Positions 37,918 to 47,693 are shown, counted from the first letter of the stretch. The stretch: 64,000 nt of DNA from Mycolicibacterium anyangense (GCF_010731855.1 NZ_AP022620.1:248001-312000); one strand, 5' to 3'. Translations and numbers: made by a program. Notes: a model not told the origin generated them from the sequence alone.

Positions 37918-38487
37918 CTACCGGCCGGGGAACAGCCGGGGAAACAGGTCATGCAGCCGTTGGCGCACACCGGGTTTGGGGTCTCCGAACCCCGACTTCA
38001 CGGGCGGCGGCGCCAGTGTCGACGCCGTCGCTGTCACGCTTGAGAAGGTCTGAACTGGCGGGGCAGCCTCCGGCGTGGCAGGTGACGAGGACGGAGCGGG
38101 TACCGCGGTAGTGGAGGCGACCACCGACCGCGGCGTCGGTGGTTGTTCCTCGGTCGGGTGCGACGAGCTGTCGGCCGTGGTGATCACCGCGACCACCAGC
38201 GTGGCCAGCGCGACGATACCCGCCGCGGCCAGCATCGCCGAGGTCCATCGGCGTTGCGGGGTGAAGTCGGGCAACTCCGACTCGGCGACCGCCGAGGACG
38301 ACCACGGCTGGTCGGCATCGAGTGCGTTGGCCGCCGCGCTGATGTCGTGGCCGGTACCGAGGTACAACGGCCGGGTCGTTGCCGTGGCCGGGGTGTCAGC
38401 GGTGTCGGGGGAAGTGGTGGAAGAAATGGCTCTGCCTCCGCGAGATCGGTCCCGCCCGATCCTAGTGAACTCGACCGGACTCCTCAC
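37918..38487 (-). CDS. Single-pass membrane protein with Pro/Thr-rich tail, unknown function
   Basis: About 189 residues from GTG 38487. The cytoplasmic N-terminal part is hydrophilic, one helix follows (MLAAAGIVALATLVVAVITT), then a Ser/Thr/Pro/Ala-rich extracytoplasmic stretch and a short basic end (RQRLHDLFPRLFPGR). The start is uncertain; a longer frame would run into the divergent SIMPL gene. The family is not recognised. It ends 4 nt from the FadE stop on the other strand. Confidence 0.55.
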   Translation of the reverse strand: MRSPVEFTRIGRDRSRGGRAISSTTSPDTADTPATATTRPLYLGTGHDISAAANALDADQPWSSSAVAESELPDFTPQRRWTSAMLAAAGIVALATLVVAVITTADSSSHPTEEQPPTPRSVVASTTAVPAPSSSPATPEAAPPVQTFSSVTATASTLAPPPVKSGFGDPKPGVRQRLHDLFPRLFPGR

Positions 38488-38514
38488 CGGGCCCCATTGA
38501 CCGCGCTGCCTGCC

Positions 38515-38520
38515 TAGGGT
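38515..38520 (+). promoter_or_regulatory. -10 element, leaderless promoter for SIMPL gene
   Basis: TAGGGT seven nt before ATG 38528. No ribosome site. It fits TANNNT. Confidence 0.4.
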
Positions 38521-38527
38521 GGTCGTG

Positions 38528-39190
38528 ATGAGCGACGTTGAGATCAATGTGCGCGGTGCGCACTCGGTGACCCTGCCGCCCGAACTCGGAACCGTCCACG
38601 TCACGCTGGCGTTGGAAGGGCCGGCGCCCGAGCCGGTGTTCCTTGCGGTCACGACCGCGTTGACCGAGGTCAAGGCCTCCCTGGAGGCCCGGCACCAGAC
38701 CGGCCAGGGGCCGGTGACCCGATATTCGGTCGATCAGGTCCGGATGGGCTCCCACCGGCCCTGGCACAAGGACGGCAAGAAGCTGCCGCTCGTGCACACG
38801 GCGTCGGTGTCCGTCGAGGCGACCTTCGCCGATTTCGACGTACTGTCTGTCTGGGTGGCATCGGCAGTCGGTGTCGAGGGACTGTCGATCAGCCATCTCG
38901 AATGGGATCTGACCGAGACCCGCCGGTTGGAGGTGGAACGCGCCACCCGCCGGCATGCGGTGCAGGATGCGCGCCGTCGCGCCCAGGATTACGCCGATGC
39001 CCTGGACTTGGGCACGGTAGTCGTGCGCAGCATCAGCGACACGGGACTGAACCGGCCCGCGCCGACACCGCGGGCGGCCATGCTCGCTCAGGCGGCGCCG
39101 CAGGGCGGCGGCGATGAATTCTCGCTGCGGCCTCAGGACGTGGACGTGGACGCCGAAGTCGAGGCAACGTTCGTCGTCGCCGAAAAGTGA
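38528..39190 (+). CDS. SIMPL-domain (DUF541) protein
   Basis: 220 residues without a signal peptide. SIMPL landmarks: VEINVRGAHSVTLPPELGTVHV, KASLEARHQTGQGPVTRYSVDQV in parts, and helix ERATRRHAVQDARRRAQDYA ahead of LDLGTVVV. The family includes periplasmic and cytoplasmic proteins of unclear role. Lack of an export signal suggests the cytoplasm. Confidence 0.8.
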   Translation: MSDVEINVRGAHSVTLPPELGTVHVTLALEGPAPEPVFLAVTTALTEVKASLEARHQTGQGPVTRYSVDQVRMGSHRPWHKDGKKLPLVHTASVSVEATFADFDVLSVWVASAVGVEGLSISHLEWDLTETRRLEVERATRRHAVQDARRRAQDYADALDLGTVVVRSISDTGLNRPAPTPRAAMLAQAAPQGGGDEFSLRPQDVDVDAEVEATFVVAEK

Positions 39191-39342
39191 ACGGCTCCAA
39201 CGCTATTCACGATGATTGGGTTGACGGCCGTGGCGCGCGGGGTGTGCTTCGGATAGTTCGCCTGCGCGCGCGTCACCGCGCCGACTAGGCTCGGCGGGTG
39301 CGCTCCAGGTAGCGGAGCCGTCGAAGTGCGGGGTGAACCTAT

Positions 39343-41472
39343 TTGACCGGCTCCAACCGTCTGGACCGCCTCGGTGCGGCCACGGGTTTGTTCGGTTGGG
39401 TTGCCCTGGCCTACATCGGCGGCGCCGTGCTGTCGTGGCAGACCTTCGGCGCCGAGATCGGGCCGGCGTTCTTCCCTGCGGCAGGTGTGACGGTGTCGGC
39501 CATGCTGCTGACACGACGCTCGCGGTGGCCGGTGATCGTCGCAGCGATCTTCCTCGCCGAATTCGCCGTCGACCTGCGGTACGACTTCAGTTGGGCCGCC
39601 GCGACCGGCTTCGCGTTGGCCAACACCATCGAGCCCCTGGTCGGCGCGACGCTGGTGCGCCGGTGGTGCAAGGGGCCGCCGGACCTGAGACGGCGCGACG
39701 ACCTGGCCCGCTTCGTCGTCGGTGCGGTGGTCTCGGGTCCGCTGGTCGGCGGTGTCATCGGCGGGCTGGTCATCGCCTTGCGCGACGGTGTCTGGCTACC
39801 ACACGCCACCCTGCACTGGTGGGCCGGCGACGGCATCGGGGTTCTGGTGGTTGCCGCACCGATCCTGCTGTGGCCCAAGCAGTCCCGCGTGCTGGCAGCT
39901 CGCAAGGCCGAGATGGTGCTGACCCTGCTCGCCACCGTGGGGCTGTCCATCGTGGCCTTCCTCAGCGAGCTGCCGCCTGCACTGTTCCTCCTCCCGGTAC
40001 TGGCCTGGGCGGCTTTCCGGCTCGACGTCCTCGGTGCCGCCCTGGCTGGAGCGGTGGTGGCCTTCATCACCAACTTCATGACCGACGGTGGATACGGCGC
40101 ATTCGCCCATCTGCACATGTCCCCGGCCGGCCGGCTGGCGGTGGCGCAGGCTTCCATTGCCGTCGTGGTCCTGGTCGCGATGCTGACCGCCCAGGAGGCC
40201 GCCGGCCGCGTCACCGCCATCCGCCAGCGCCAGGCCGAACGACGGGAACGGCTTCGCCTGGAAACCTTGGCCCGGCTCGGCCAGCTGCTGTCCGGGGCGC
40301 TGACGCAGGACCAGATCGGCGACGCGGTCCAGTCCCAGGTCATCAATGATGCCGGCGCCACGGCCGTGCACTTTGGACTGGTCTCCTCGGACGGCAGCAC
40401 GCTGACATGGGTGACGATGGCCGGCTATCCCGAGGCGGTCGTCGCCAGATTCGGGCGCGGGGTGGCCCTCGACGAGCCGACGGCGGCCAGTGACGTCGTA
40501 CGCACCGGCCAGCCCGTCGTCATCCGCAATCCGCAGGAGTACCGCCGTCGCTACCCCGACAATGCGGTATGGCTGGAGGCCAGCGGAGCCACCAGCCTGC
40601 TGGCCTGGCCGCTGACCCCGGGCGGCAAGGCGATCGGTGCCTTGGTGCTGGTGTGGGACACTCCGCAGCCCCTGGACACCGCTCAGCTGGCCTACGCCTC
40701 CGCGGTGGCCACCATGACCGGTCAGGCTCTGGTGCGGGCCCAGGTGTATGCCGACGAACATGCCCGTGCTGTCGTGTTGCAGGCAGCGGTACTGCCCAGC
40801 AGTCCGTCGGCGATCGAGGGCATGGACGTGGCGGTCAGCTACGAGCCGGCCGACACGGTCCAGGGTCTGGGCGGTGACTGGTACGACGCGCTGGCCTTGC
40901 GGGAGGGCCGGACCTATGTCGCGGTCGGCGATGTCGTCGGACACGGGCTTCCCGCGGTGGAGGACATGGCGCAGTTGCGCAGCGCGGCCCGGGCGCTGGC
41001 GTTGCAGGGCCTGTCCCCGGCGCGGCTGCTGGCCGAACTCAACACGTTCACCAGGTACGCCAGCCAGGGCAAATTCGCCACCATGAGCGTGGCGATCTTC
41101 GATCCCAAGGACAGGTCGCTGTCGTATGCCTCGGCGGGACACCCGCCGCCGCTGCTACGCAGCGCCGCCACCGGTGCGGTGACCCGGCTGACCACCGGCC
41201 ACGGTCCGGTGCTGGGCCCGGTCGAGGCCATCAGCTACGCGCAGGGGTACACCCGGCTCGCCGACGGCGACATCGTGGTGCTGTACACCGACGGACTCAT
41301 CGAGCGGCGCGGGCAGGACATCGAGACCGGATTGCGCTGGGCCCAGCAGCTCATCGCGGACTGGTCGGATGACGAACCGCTGACACAGGCCTGCCAGCGG
41401 CTGTCGCAGACGCTGGCACCGGCGCCGCGCAACGACGACGTGTGCGTGGTGGCGGTTCGTTTCGGTAGGTGA
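39343..41472 (+). CDS. MASE1-GAF-SpoIIE (PP2C) sensor phosphatase
   Basis: 709 residues from TTG 39343. An N-terminal MASE1 membrane sensor with about eight helices (FGAEIGPAFFPAAGVTVSAM; WWAGDGIGVLVVAAPILL) spans 1-285. A GAF domain is at about 300-460. A SpoIIE-type PP2C phosphatase occupies 490-709 (GGDWYDALALREGRTYVAVGDVVGHG in parts; FATMSVAIFD; YASAGHPPPLL; YTDGLIERRG; NDDVCVVAVR). Such proteins dephosphorylate anti-anti-sigma factors. No anti-sigma or STAS partner is adjacent, so its target is elsewhere. It ends 6 nt before the hypB stop. Confidence 0.87.
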   Translation: MTGSNRLDRLGAATGLFGWVALAYIGGAVLSWQTFGAEIGPAFFPAAGVTVSAMLLTRRSRWPVIVAAIFLAEFAVDLRYDFSWAAATGFALANTIEPLVGATLVRRWCKGPPDLRRRDDLARFVVGAVVSGPLVGGVIGGLVIALRDGVWLPHATLHWWAGDGIGVLVVAAPILLWPKQSRVLAARKAEMVLTLLATVGLSIVAFLSELPPALFLLPVLAWAAFRLDVLGAALAGAVVAFITNFMTDGGYGAFAHLHMSPAGRLAVAQASIAVVVLVAMLTAQEAAGRVTAIRQRQAERRERLRLETLARLGQLLSGALTQDQIGDAVQSQVINDAGATAVHFGLVSSDGSTLTWVTMAGYPEAVVARFGRGVALDEPTAASDVVRTGQPVVIRNPQEYRRRYPDNAVWLEASGATSLLAWPLTPGGKAIGALVLVWDTPQPLDTAQLAYASAVATMTGQALVRAQVYADEHARAVVLQAAVLPSSPSAIEGMDVAVSYEPADTVQGLGGDWYDALALREGRTYVAVGDVVGHGLPAVEDMAQLRSAARALALQGLSPARLLAELNTFTRYASQGKFATMSVAIFDPKDRSLSYASAGHPPPLLRSAATGAVTRLTTGHGPVLGPVEAISYAQGYTRLADGDIVVLYTDGLIERRGQDIETGLRWAQQLIADWSDDEPLTQACQRLSQTLAPAPRNDDVCVVAVRFGR

Positions 41473-41478
41473 GCGGCG

Positions 41479-42237
41479 TCAGCCCACGGTGAAGGCGCGG
41501 ATCCAGTCGAACCATGCCGGCATCCCCTCGCCGGTGCGGGCACTGACCGGCAGAATCGTGGCGGTCGGGTTGACCTGTCGCACATGGGCGATGTAGGTGT
41601 CGACATCGACGTCCAGATGCGGCACCAAATCGATCTTGTTGAGCAGCACCACGTCGACCGATCGGAACATCACCGGGTACTTCAACGGCTTGTCCTCGCC
41701 TTCGGTGACCGAGTAGACCATGGCCTTGGCGTGCTCGCCGACGTCGAACTCCGCCGGGCACACCAGGTTGCCGACGTTCTCGATGATGACCAGGTCCAGC
41801 GCCGGTAGGTCGAGGCCCTGCAGCGCCCGGTTGACCATCGGCGCATCGAGGTGGCATTCGCCGCCGAAACCGTTGTTGGTGTTCAGCAGCGAGATCTGGG
41901 CGCCCCGGCCGCCGAGCCGGGCGGCGTCGATATCGGTGGCGATGTCACCTTCGATGACGCCGACGGCCAGGTCTGCGGCGAGCTCGTCGAGAGTGGCCGC
42001 GAGCACCGTGGTCTTTCCCGAACCCGGGGAACTCATCAGGTTCAGCGCGCGGATGCCGTTGGTCTCGAACGCGGTCCGGTTGATGTCGGCACGGGTGTCG
42101 TTCTCGGCGAAGATCGACTCGAGCACCTCGATGCGCTGGGAGCCGGTGCCGTAGCCGCTGTGATCGCCGTGATCGTGTGCGTGGTCGTCGTCGTGCGCGT
42201 GCACGGTGCCGTCGTCATGGCGGTGAAATCGACCCAT
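41479..42237 (-). CDS. hypB: Hydrogenase nickel-incorporation GTPase HypB
   Basis: 252 residues. The His-rich N-terminus (HRHDDGTVHAHDDDHAHDHG) is a nickel store. The G domain has Walker A LMSSPGSGKTTVL, IEGDIATDIDAARL, IENVGNLVCPAEFD (metal-binding Cys) and LLNKIDLVPHL. It loads Ni into the hydrogenase large subunit with HypA. It follows hypA by 23 nt on the same strand. No hydrogenase genes are present in this window. Confidence 0.96.
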   Translation of the reverse strand: MGRFHRHDDGTVHAHDDDHAHDHGDHSGYGTGSQRIEVLESIFAENDTRADINRTAFETNGIRALNLMSSPGSGKTTVLAATLDELAADLAVGVIEGDIATDIDAARLGGRGAQISLLNTNNGFGGECHLDAPMVNRALQGLDLPALDLVIIENVGNLVCPAEFDVGEHAKAMVYSVTEGEDKPLKYPVMFRSVDVVLLNKIDLVPHLDVDVDTYIAHVRQVNPTATILPVSARTGEGMPAWFDWIRAFTVG

Positions 42238-42260
42238 GGTCAGGACCTTTCGCTGGTCGG

Positions 42261-42596
42261 TCAGGACACGTCGAGGGAGGTCACCAGGAACTCCTCACCC
42301 CGGAGCACCTCGACATCGGCACTTCCGCACTCTGGGCAGCTGACCGACCACCGAGAGGTGATCTCGGACTGGCGGCCACATTCGCGGCATCCGACGGCGG
42401 CGGTGACGAACTCCAGCGCCAGTTCGGCTTCGGGCATGCTCTCGTGTTCACGGACCATGCTCCAGCAGAACGACAGCGACTCCGGCACCACCTGGCGCAG
42501 CGCGCCGATCTGGACGTGCACGACATCGATGTGACGGTCCTTGGCGTACGGCCTGACCACCCCGGCGATCGCTTGGCACAGCGACAATTCATGCAC
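42261..42596 (-). CDS. hypA: Hydrogenase nickel metallochaperone HypA
   Basis: 111 residues. MHELSLCQA gives the N-terminal Ni-binding Met-His-Glu. The zinc site is two CxxC pairs, GCRECGRQ and CPECGSADV. It delivers Ni to the hydrogenase precursor with HypB. First gene of the leftward hypAB unit, divergent from hypFCDE over 270 bp. Confidence 0.95.
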   Translation of the reverse strand: MHELSLCQAIAGVVRPYAKDRHIDVVHVQIGALRQVVPESLSFCWSMVREHESMPEAELALEFVTAAVGCRECGRQSEITSRWSVSCPECGSADVEVLRGEEFLVTSLDVS

Positions 42597-42634
42597 CGTC
42601 GCGCCCCTTGCCTTTCACGTCGTTGCCGCGGTTT

Positions 42635-42648
42635 GTGCAGGCCTGCAC
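42635..42648. promoter_or_regulatory. Perfect 14-bp palindrome in the hyp divergent region
   Basis: GTGCAGGCCTGCAC, 39 nt upstream of hypA, in the 270-bp space separating hypAB from hypFCDE. It is a candidate operator for coordinated control. No regulator gene is adjacent. The rest of the space (42649-42866) shows no gene. Confidence 0.4.
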
Positions 42649-42866
42649 CCTACGTCCGGCGAGGGCGCGGACGGGGGAGTTTCAGGGCGGAAAAACGCAG
42701 AGTTTCGGTGCGAAATAGTGATTGTGGTCATAGGGGTCCGGGACTAGCGTGGACGGCACCCACCCGCGCGGACAGCCCACCGTCGCGGGTTGTCGTGTCA
42801 GCGCTGCGGAGGTTCATGAGCACCTTTCTACTCCTGCGGCCGGCGGGCTGAGGTTCAGGAGACCCG

Positions 42867-45200
42867 ATGAATGTGCGGGTGCGCCTCGACATCACCGGCG
42901 TGGTTCAGGGCGTCGGATTTCGCCCTGCGGTCGCGCGGATCGCCGCCGAGCATGCGTTGAGTGGCTTCGTCTACAACGACGCCGGATCGGTGCATGTCGA
43001 ACTCGAGGGTCCCCAGCAGGACGTGGCAGCCGCCGTGGCGGCGATCCGGCATCGCCACCCACCCATGGCGCGGATCGACACCATGCTCTCCCGGACGTTG
43101 GAGATCCAGGGCGCCAACGGTTTTCGCATCATCGACAGCCGGACCGGTGATGACTCGCGCACCCTGGTGCCGCCCGACATCGCGGTCTGCGCCGATTGTC
43201 TGGCCGAGATGCGCGATCCGGCCGACCGGCGATACGGGCACCCGTTCATCACCTGCACCAACTGCGGGCCGCGCTACACGGTGATCACCGACCTGCCCTA
43301 TGACCGACCGTTGACCACCATGGCGGATTTCCCGATGTGCCTGGCGTGTGCGGCGGAGTACCACGACCCGGCCGACCGGAGATTCCACGCCCAGACCATC
43401 GCCTGTCCAGACTGCGGGCCACGTCTGGCCTGGCAGCAGGGCGGAACCACCAGCGAGCACGATCCGATCGGATCGGCAGCGACCGCCCTGCGCGACGGAG
43501 CGATCGTCGCGATCAAGGGCATCGGTGGCTACCACCTGGCCTGCCGGGCCGATGATGGTGCCGCGGTCGCCGAATTGCGCAGACGCAAGAACCGGCCGGC
43601 CAAGCCACTGGCGGTGATGGTGGCCGACCTGACGGCCGCGGACGCCGTGACGCTGCTCGACGCCGCCGCCCGCACCGCGCTGAGTTGCCCAGCTGCGCCG
43701 ATCGTCCTGGTCCCGCGCCGCCGGGGCGGGGTGGCCGACGAAGTCGCCCCGGGTTTGGGCGAGCTCGGGGTGATGCTGGCCTACTCGCCGGTGCATCATC
43801 AACTGTTCGACCGGCTCGGCCCGCTGCCGCTGGTGATGACCTCAGCGAACCAAGGTGGATCGCCCATCGTGTTCCGGGACGCCGACCTGACCTGGATCGA
43901 CGGTCTGGCCGACGCGGTGCTCACCCATGACCGGCCCATCCACGTGCCCTGCGAAGATTCGGTGATCACCATCGACGACCGGGGCGAGCAACTGCCGCTG
44001 CGACGGTCCCGCGGCTACGCACCGCTGCCGGTGTCGGTGCCGGTTGTGGCACCGCGCCCCGACCGGGTCATCCTGGCCACCGGGGGCGACCTGAAGACGA
44101 CGTTCTGCCTGATGGGCTCGGACGGTCATGCCCACCTGTCCTCGCACCTCGGCGACATGGCCGACCCGCGCACCCAGACCTGCTTCGAGGCGGCCCTCGA
44201 CCACCTGGCCTTCATGACCGACCGTCGGCCCGACCTCGTCGCGTGCGATCTGCACCCGGGCTACGCCACCACCGGATGGGCCCGGCGCCATCGGGCGGGC
44301 CGTCCCGTGCTTGCCGTCCAGCATCACCACGCGCACGCCGTCTCCCTGCTGGCCGAGCACGGCCGCCTCGGAACACCCGCGCTCGCGGTCACCTACGACG
44401 GCACGGGCTACGGCACCGACGGCACCATCTGGGGCGGCGAGCTTCTGGCGGTCACCGATACGGCACGGTTCACCCGGGTGGGTCATGTGCGGCCCTTCGG
44501 ACTGCCCGGCGGTGACGGTGCGGCCCGCCAGCCCGCCAGGATCGCGCTGGATCTGCTGACCCGGGCCGGGGTGCCCTGGTCGGAGGACCTGCCGCCGGTT
44601 GCGGCGCTCGATGACACCGCGCTGCACATCCTGCGCCAGCAGATACCCCGCGGACTCGGTTGTGTGGCCACCACCAGCATGGGCCGGCTGTTCGACGCCG
44701 TGGCCAGCTTGCTCGGGGTGTGCCAGCTGGTCACCTACGAGGGGCAGGCCGCCGTCGAACTCGAGCATCTGGCCCGATCCGGCGCACCGGTGGCCCTCGA
44801 GTTCGCCGTGACCGACGGCGTGATGGACCCCGCACCGGTGATCACCGGGATCGTCGCAGGGCTGCGGGCCGGTAGGCCTACCGCTGATCTGGCGGCCGGA
44901 TTCCACCACGCGGTGATCCGGGCGACGGCCGATTCGGCCACCATGTGCGCCCGCGCCGCCGGTATTCCGACGATCGGACTGACCGGTGGTGTGTTCGCCA
45001 ATCGTATTCTGCTGCAAGGTCTTCGGTGTGCGCTCACCGAGCGTGGTTTCGAAGTCCTCAGCCATCGAATCGTCCCCTGCAATGACGGTGGCCTGGCACT
45101 CGGCCAGGCCGCCATCGCCGCCGCGATGCTCGGCAGCCCCGACGCGGCGGCAGTACCGGAAAGGAATGGCGTATGTGCCTCGGAATCCCCGGCAAAGTGA
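42867..45200 (+). CDS. hypF: Carbamoyltransferase HypF
   Basis: 777 residues, full length. Order: acylphosphatase domain (GVVQGVGFRPAVARIA), two zinc fingers (CADCLAEM then CTNCGPRYT; CLACAAEYH then CPDCGPR), YrdC-like domain (IKGIGGYHLACRAD; RRKNRPAKPLAVM), and Kae1-like carbamoyltransferase domain (AVQHHHAHAVSLLAEHG; TYDGTGYGTDGTIWGGE; GGVFANRILLQGL). It makes the carbamoyl group that becomes the Fe-bound cyanide. It overlaps hypC by 28 nt. Confidence 0.96.
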   Translation: MNVRVRLDITGVVQGVGFRPAVARIAAEHALSGFVYNDAGSVHVELEGPQQDVAAAVAAIRHRHPPMARIDTMLSRTLEIQGANGFRIIDSRTGDDSRTLVPPDIAVCADCLAEMRDPADRRYGHPFITCTNCGPRYTVITDLPYDRPLTTMADFPMCLACAAEYHDPADRRFHAQTIACPDCGPRLAWQQGGTTSEHDPIGSAATALRDGAIVAIKGIGGYHLACRADDGAAVAELRRRKNRPAKPLAVMVADLTAADAVTLLDAAARTALSCPAAPIVLVPRRRGGVADEVAPGLGELGVMLAYSPVHHQLFDRLGPLPLVMTSANQGGSPIVFRDADLTWIDGLADAVLTHDRPIHVPCEDSVITIDDRGEQLPLRRSRGYAPLPVSVPVVAPRPDRVILATGGDLKTTFCLMGSDGHAHLSSHLGDMADPRTQTCFEAALDHLAFMTDRRPDLVACDLHPGYATTGWARRHRAGRPVLAVQHHHAHAVSLLAEHGRLGTPALAVTYDGTGYGTDGTIWGGELLAVTDTARFTRVGHVRPFGLPGGDGAARQPARIALDLLTRAGVPWSEDLPPVAALDDTALHILRQQIPRGLGCVATTSMGRLFDAVASLLGVCQLVTYEGQAAVELEHLARSGAPVALEFAVTDGVMDPAPVITGIVAGLRAGRPTADLAAGFHHAVIRATADSATMCARAAGIPTIGLTGGVFANRILLQGLRCALTERGFEVLSHRIVPCNDGGLALGQAAIAAAMLGSPDAAAVPERNGVCASESPAK

Positions 45201-45448
45201 TCGAGATCTGGGAAGAGGCCGGCACCCGGATGTCCACCGTCGACTTCGGCGGCACCACCAAGACGGTCTGCCTGGCCTATCTGCCCGACATGCAGATCGG
45301 CGAATACACCATCGTCCATGCGGGTTTCGCGATCACCCGCCTCGATGAGGTCTCGGCCCACGAGACGCTGAAGATGTTCGAAGACCTCGGCATCCTCGAA
45401 GAGGAGCTGAACGGTGTCGAAGGACAGGGTAGGAGAGAACCGGCATGA
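45173..45448 (+). CDS. hypC: Hydrogenase assembly chaperone HypC
   Basis: 91 residues. [11 protein letters not shown] carries the essential Cys2; [21 protein letters not shown] and [15 protein letters not shown] match HypC/HupF. It carries the Fe(CN)2CO unit between HypD and the hydrogenase large subunit. It starts inside the end of hypF and its stop overlaps the hypD ATG. Confidence 0.95.
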   Translation: MCLGIPGKVIEIWEEAGTRMSTVDFGGTTKTVCLAYLPDMQIGEYTIVHAGFAITRLDEVSAHETLKMFEDLGILEEELNGVEGQGRREPA

Positions 45449-46548
45449 AATACCTTGACGAGTTCCGGGATCCGGTGGCCGCCAAAGCCCTTGTCGATGC
45501 CATCCGGCGCACCGCGACCAGGCCCTGGACCATCATGGAAGTCTGTGGCGGACAAACCCATTCGATCATCCGCAACGGCATCGACCAGCTCCTGGACGGT
45601 GCGGTGGAGTTCATCCACGGGCCGGGCTGCCCGGTGTGCGTCACACCGCTGGAGATGATCGACCGGGCGCTGGAGATCGCCGGGCGCGAGGATGTCATCT
45701 TCTGTTCCTTCGGCGACATGCTGCGGGTGCCCGGCAGCCACCAGGACTTGTTCAGCGTGCGGGCCCGCGGCGGCGACGTGCGCATCGTGTACTCGCCGCT
45801 GGACGCCACCCGGGTGGCTGCCGACAACCCGGACAAGCAGGTTGTCTTCTTCGGCGTCGGCTTCGAGACCACCGCGCCGGCCAATGCGATGTCGGTGCTG
45901 CACGCCCAGCGCCTCGGACTGACCAACTTCTCGGTGCTGATCTCCCACGTGCTGGTGCCGCCGGCGATGGCAGCCATCCTCAGCTCGCCGACCAACCGCG
46001 TGCAGGGCTTCCTGGCCGCCGGTCATGTGTGCAGCGTGATGGGCACCTCGGAGTACGGTCCGCTGGTCGAGAAGTACGACGTGCCGATCGTGGTCACCGG
46101 TTTTGAGCCGCTGGACCTGCTCGAGGGGGTGCGTCAGGTCGTCGAGCTGTTGGAGGCCGGCAAGGCCGAACTGCGCAACGCCTACCCGCGCGCGGTCAGC
46201 GATGCCGGCAATACCGTGGCGCAGCAGGCGCTGGCCGACGTCTTCACGGTGACCGACCGGCAGTGGCGCGGGATCGGCATGATCCCCGAGTCCGGCTGGG
46301 CGCTCTCGCCGCGGTATGCGCAGTTCGACGCCGAACGCAGATTCGGGGTGGGTCACCTGACGGTGGCCGAGTCCGCCGAATGCCATGCCGGTGAAGTGCT
46401 GCAGGGTCTGCTCAAGCCCAACCAGTGCCCGGCGTTCGGGACGAGCTGCACCCCGCGCACCCCGCTGGGCGCCACTATGGTGTCCAGCGAAGGCGCCTGC
46501 GCCGCCTACTACCAGTTCCGTCGGTTGGAGACCGCTGCCCATGTCTGA
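45445..46548 (+). CDS. hypD: Hydrogenase maturation protein HypD
   Basis: 367 residues. Motifs: [36 protein letters not shown], and a C-terminal Cys cluster ([12 protein letters not shown], later EGACAAYYQ) for the [4Fe-4S] centre. It holds Fe while CN and CO ligands are attached. It is coupled to hypC by ATGA and overlaps hypE by 8 nt. Confidence 0.96.
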   Translation: MKYLDEFRDPVAAKALVDAIRRTATRPWTIMEVCGGQTHSIIRNGIDQLLDGAVEFIHGPGCPVCVTPLEMIDRALEIAGREDVIFCSFGDMLRVPGSHQDLFSVRARGGDVRIVYSPLDATRVAADNPDKQVVFFGVGFETTAPANAMSVLHAQRLGLTNFSVLISHVLVPPAMAAILSSPTNRVQGFLAAGHVCSVMGTSEYGPLVEKYDVPIVVTGFEPLDLLEGVRQVVELLEAGKAELRNAYPRAVSDAGNTVAQQALADVFTVTDRQWRGIGMIPESGWALSPRYAQFDAERRFGVGHLTVAESAECHAGEVLQGLLKPNQCPAFGTSCTPRTPLGATMVSSEGACAAYYQFRRLETAAHV

Positions 46549-47611
46549 GCCGGTGGGTATCGATCCGTCCGACTGGGTCTGCCCGCTGCCGCTGCGTGAG
46601 ACTAAACGCATCGTGCTGGGTCATGGTGGCGGTGGCATCCTGTCCGAGGAGCTGATCGAGAATCTCTTCCTGCCGGCGTTCGGATCTTCTGGCGGGCCGG
46701 CGCGGGACTCCGCACTGCTCGAGGTCGCCGGCGGCCGGATCGCCCTGACCACCGACTCCTACGTCGTCAACCCGTTGTTCTTCCCCGGCGGCAACATCGG
46801 CGATCTGGCCGTCAACGGCACCATCAACGATCTGGCCATGAGCGGCGCGCAGCCGTTGGGCCTGACCGCCGGTTTCATCCTCGAGGAGGGCTTGGAACTG
46901 GAGGTTCTGGGCGCCATTGCGCAGACCATGGGCAAGGCCGCCGCGGCCGCCGGGGTGGGTATCGTCACCGGTGACACCAAGGTCGTCGGAAAGGGCGGCG
47001 CCGACGGGCTTTTCGTCAACACCGCCGGCGTCGGCGTGGTGCCCGAGGGAGTTCGGGTCGGACCGGATCAGGCCCGCCCCGGTGACCACGTGATCGTGTC
47101 CGGCAATCTCGGTGAGCACGGTGTGGCGATCATGAGTGTGCGTGAGGGCATCGACTTCGGCACCACCGTGACCACTGACAGTGCGCCGCTGCACCGTCTG
47201 GTGGCTGCGATGCTGGCGGCCGTCGACACCCCGAATGTCGTTCACACGCTGCGTGATCCGACCCGCGGCGGCCTGGTCGCCTCGACGGTGGAGATCGCCC
47301 GCTGCGCAGGTGTGGGTGTGGAACTCGACGAGCACCTGGTCCCGGTTCCCGAAGCGGTGTCCTCGGCGTGCAGCTTTCTGGGGCTGGACCCGCTGCAGGT
47401 GGCGAACGAAGGCAAACTCGTCGCGTTCGTCGACCCGGCCCACAGCGAGGCGGTGCTGGCGGCCATGCGGTCGCGGCCGGAGGGCGCCGATGCGGTGATC
47501 ATCGGCCGGGCGGTCGAGGAGCATCCCGGAATGGTGGTGGGACGCACCGCATTCGGCACCACCCGGGTGATCGAACGCGAACTGGGTGAGCAGCTTCCGC
47601 GGATCTGCTAG
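46541..47611 (+). CDS. hypE: Thiocyanate-forming dehydratase HypE
   Basis: 356 residues, AIR-synthase fold. [20 protein letters not shown] is near the N-terminus, [20 protein letters not shown] and [15 protein letters not shown] form the ATP site, [14 protein letters not shown] follows, and it ends in the canonical PRIC whose terminal Cys receives the carbamoyl group. Last gene of the hypFCDE unit; a long hairpin follows 14 nt after the stop. Confidence 0.96.
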   Translation: MSEPVGIDPSDWVCPLPLRETKRIVLGHGGGGILSEELIENLFLPAFGSSGGPARDSALLEVAGGRIALTTDSYVVNPLFFPGGNIGDLAVNGTINDLAMSGAQPLGLTAGFILEEGLELEVLGAIAQTMGKAAAAAGVGIVTGDTKVVGKGGADGLFVNTAGVGVVPEGVRVGPDQARPGDHVIVSGNLGEHGVAIMSVREGIDFGTTVTTDSAPLHRLVAAMLAAVDTPNVVHTLRDPTRGGLVASTVEIARCAGVGVELDEHLVPVPEAVSSACSFLGLDPLQVANEGKLVAFVDPAHSEAVLAAMRSRPEGADAVIIGRAVEEHPGMVVGRTAFGTTRVIERELGEQLPRIC

Positions 47612-47624
47612 TGACCCCCACCCG

Positions 47625-47682
47625 CGAGCAGACGCATAATCGCACTGGCAGAGCCGTTTTCGTGCGATTTTGCGTCTGCTCG
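47625..47682. terminator. Bidirectional 21-bp hairpin between hypE and permease
   Basis: Arms 47625-47645 and 47662-47682 (CGAGCAGACGCA ... TCGCAC against GTGCGA ... TGCGTCTGCTCG) pair at 20 of 21 positions around a 16-nt loop. It is placed between two convergent stops (47611 and 47694), so it can stop both transcripts. T-rich runs inside the arms give a short U stretch in either direction. The motif CGAGCAGACGCA may be a dispersed mycobacterial intergenic element, which I recall only loosely. Confidence 0.75.
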
Positions 47683-47693
47683 GCGCGCGGTGG

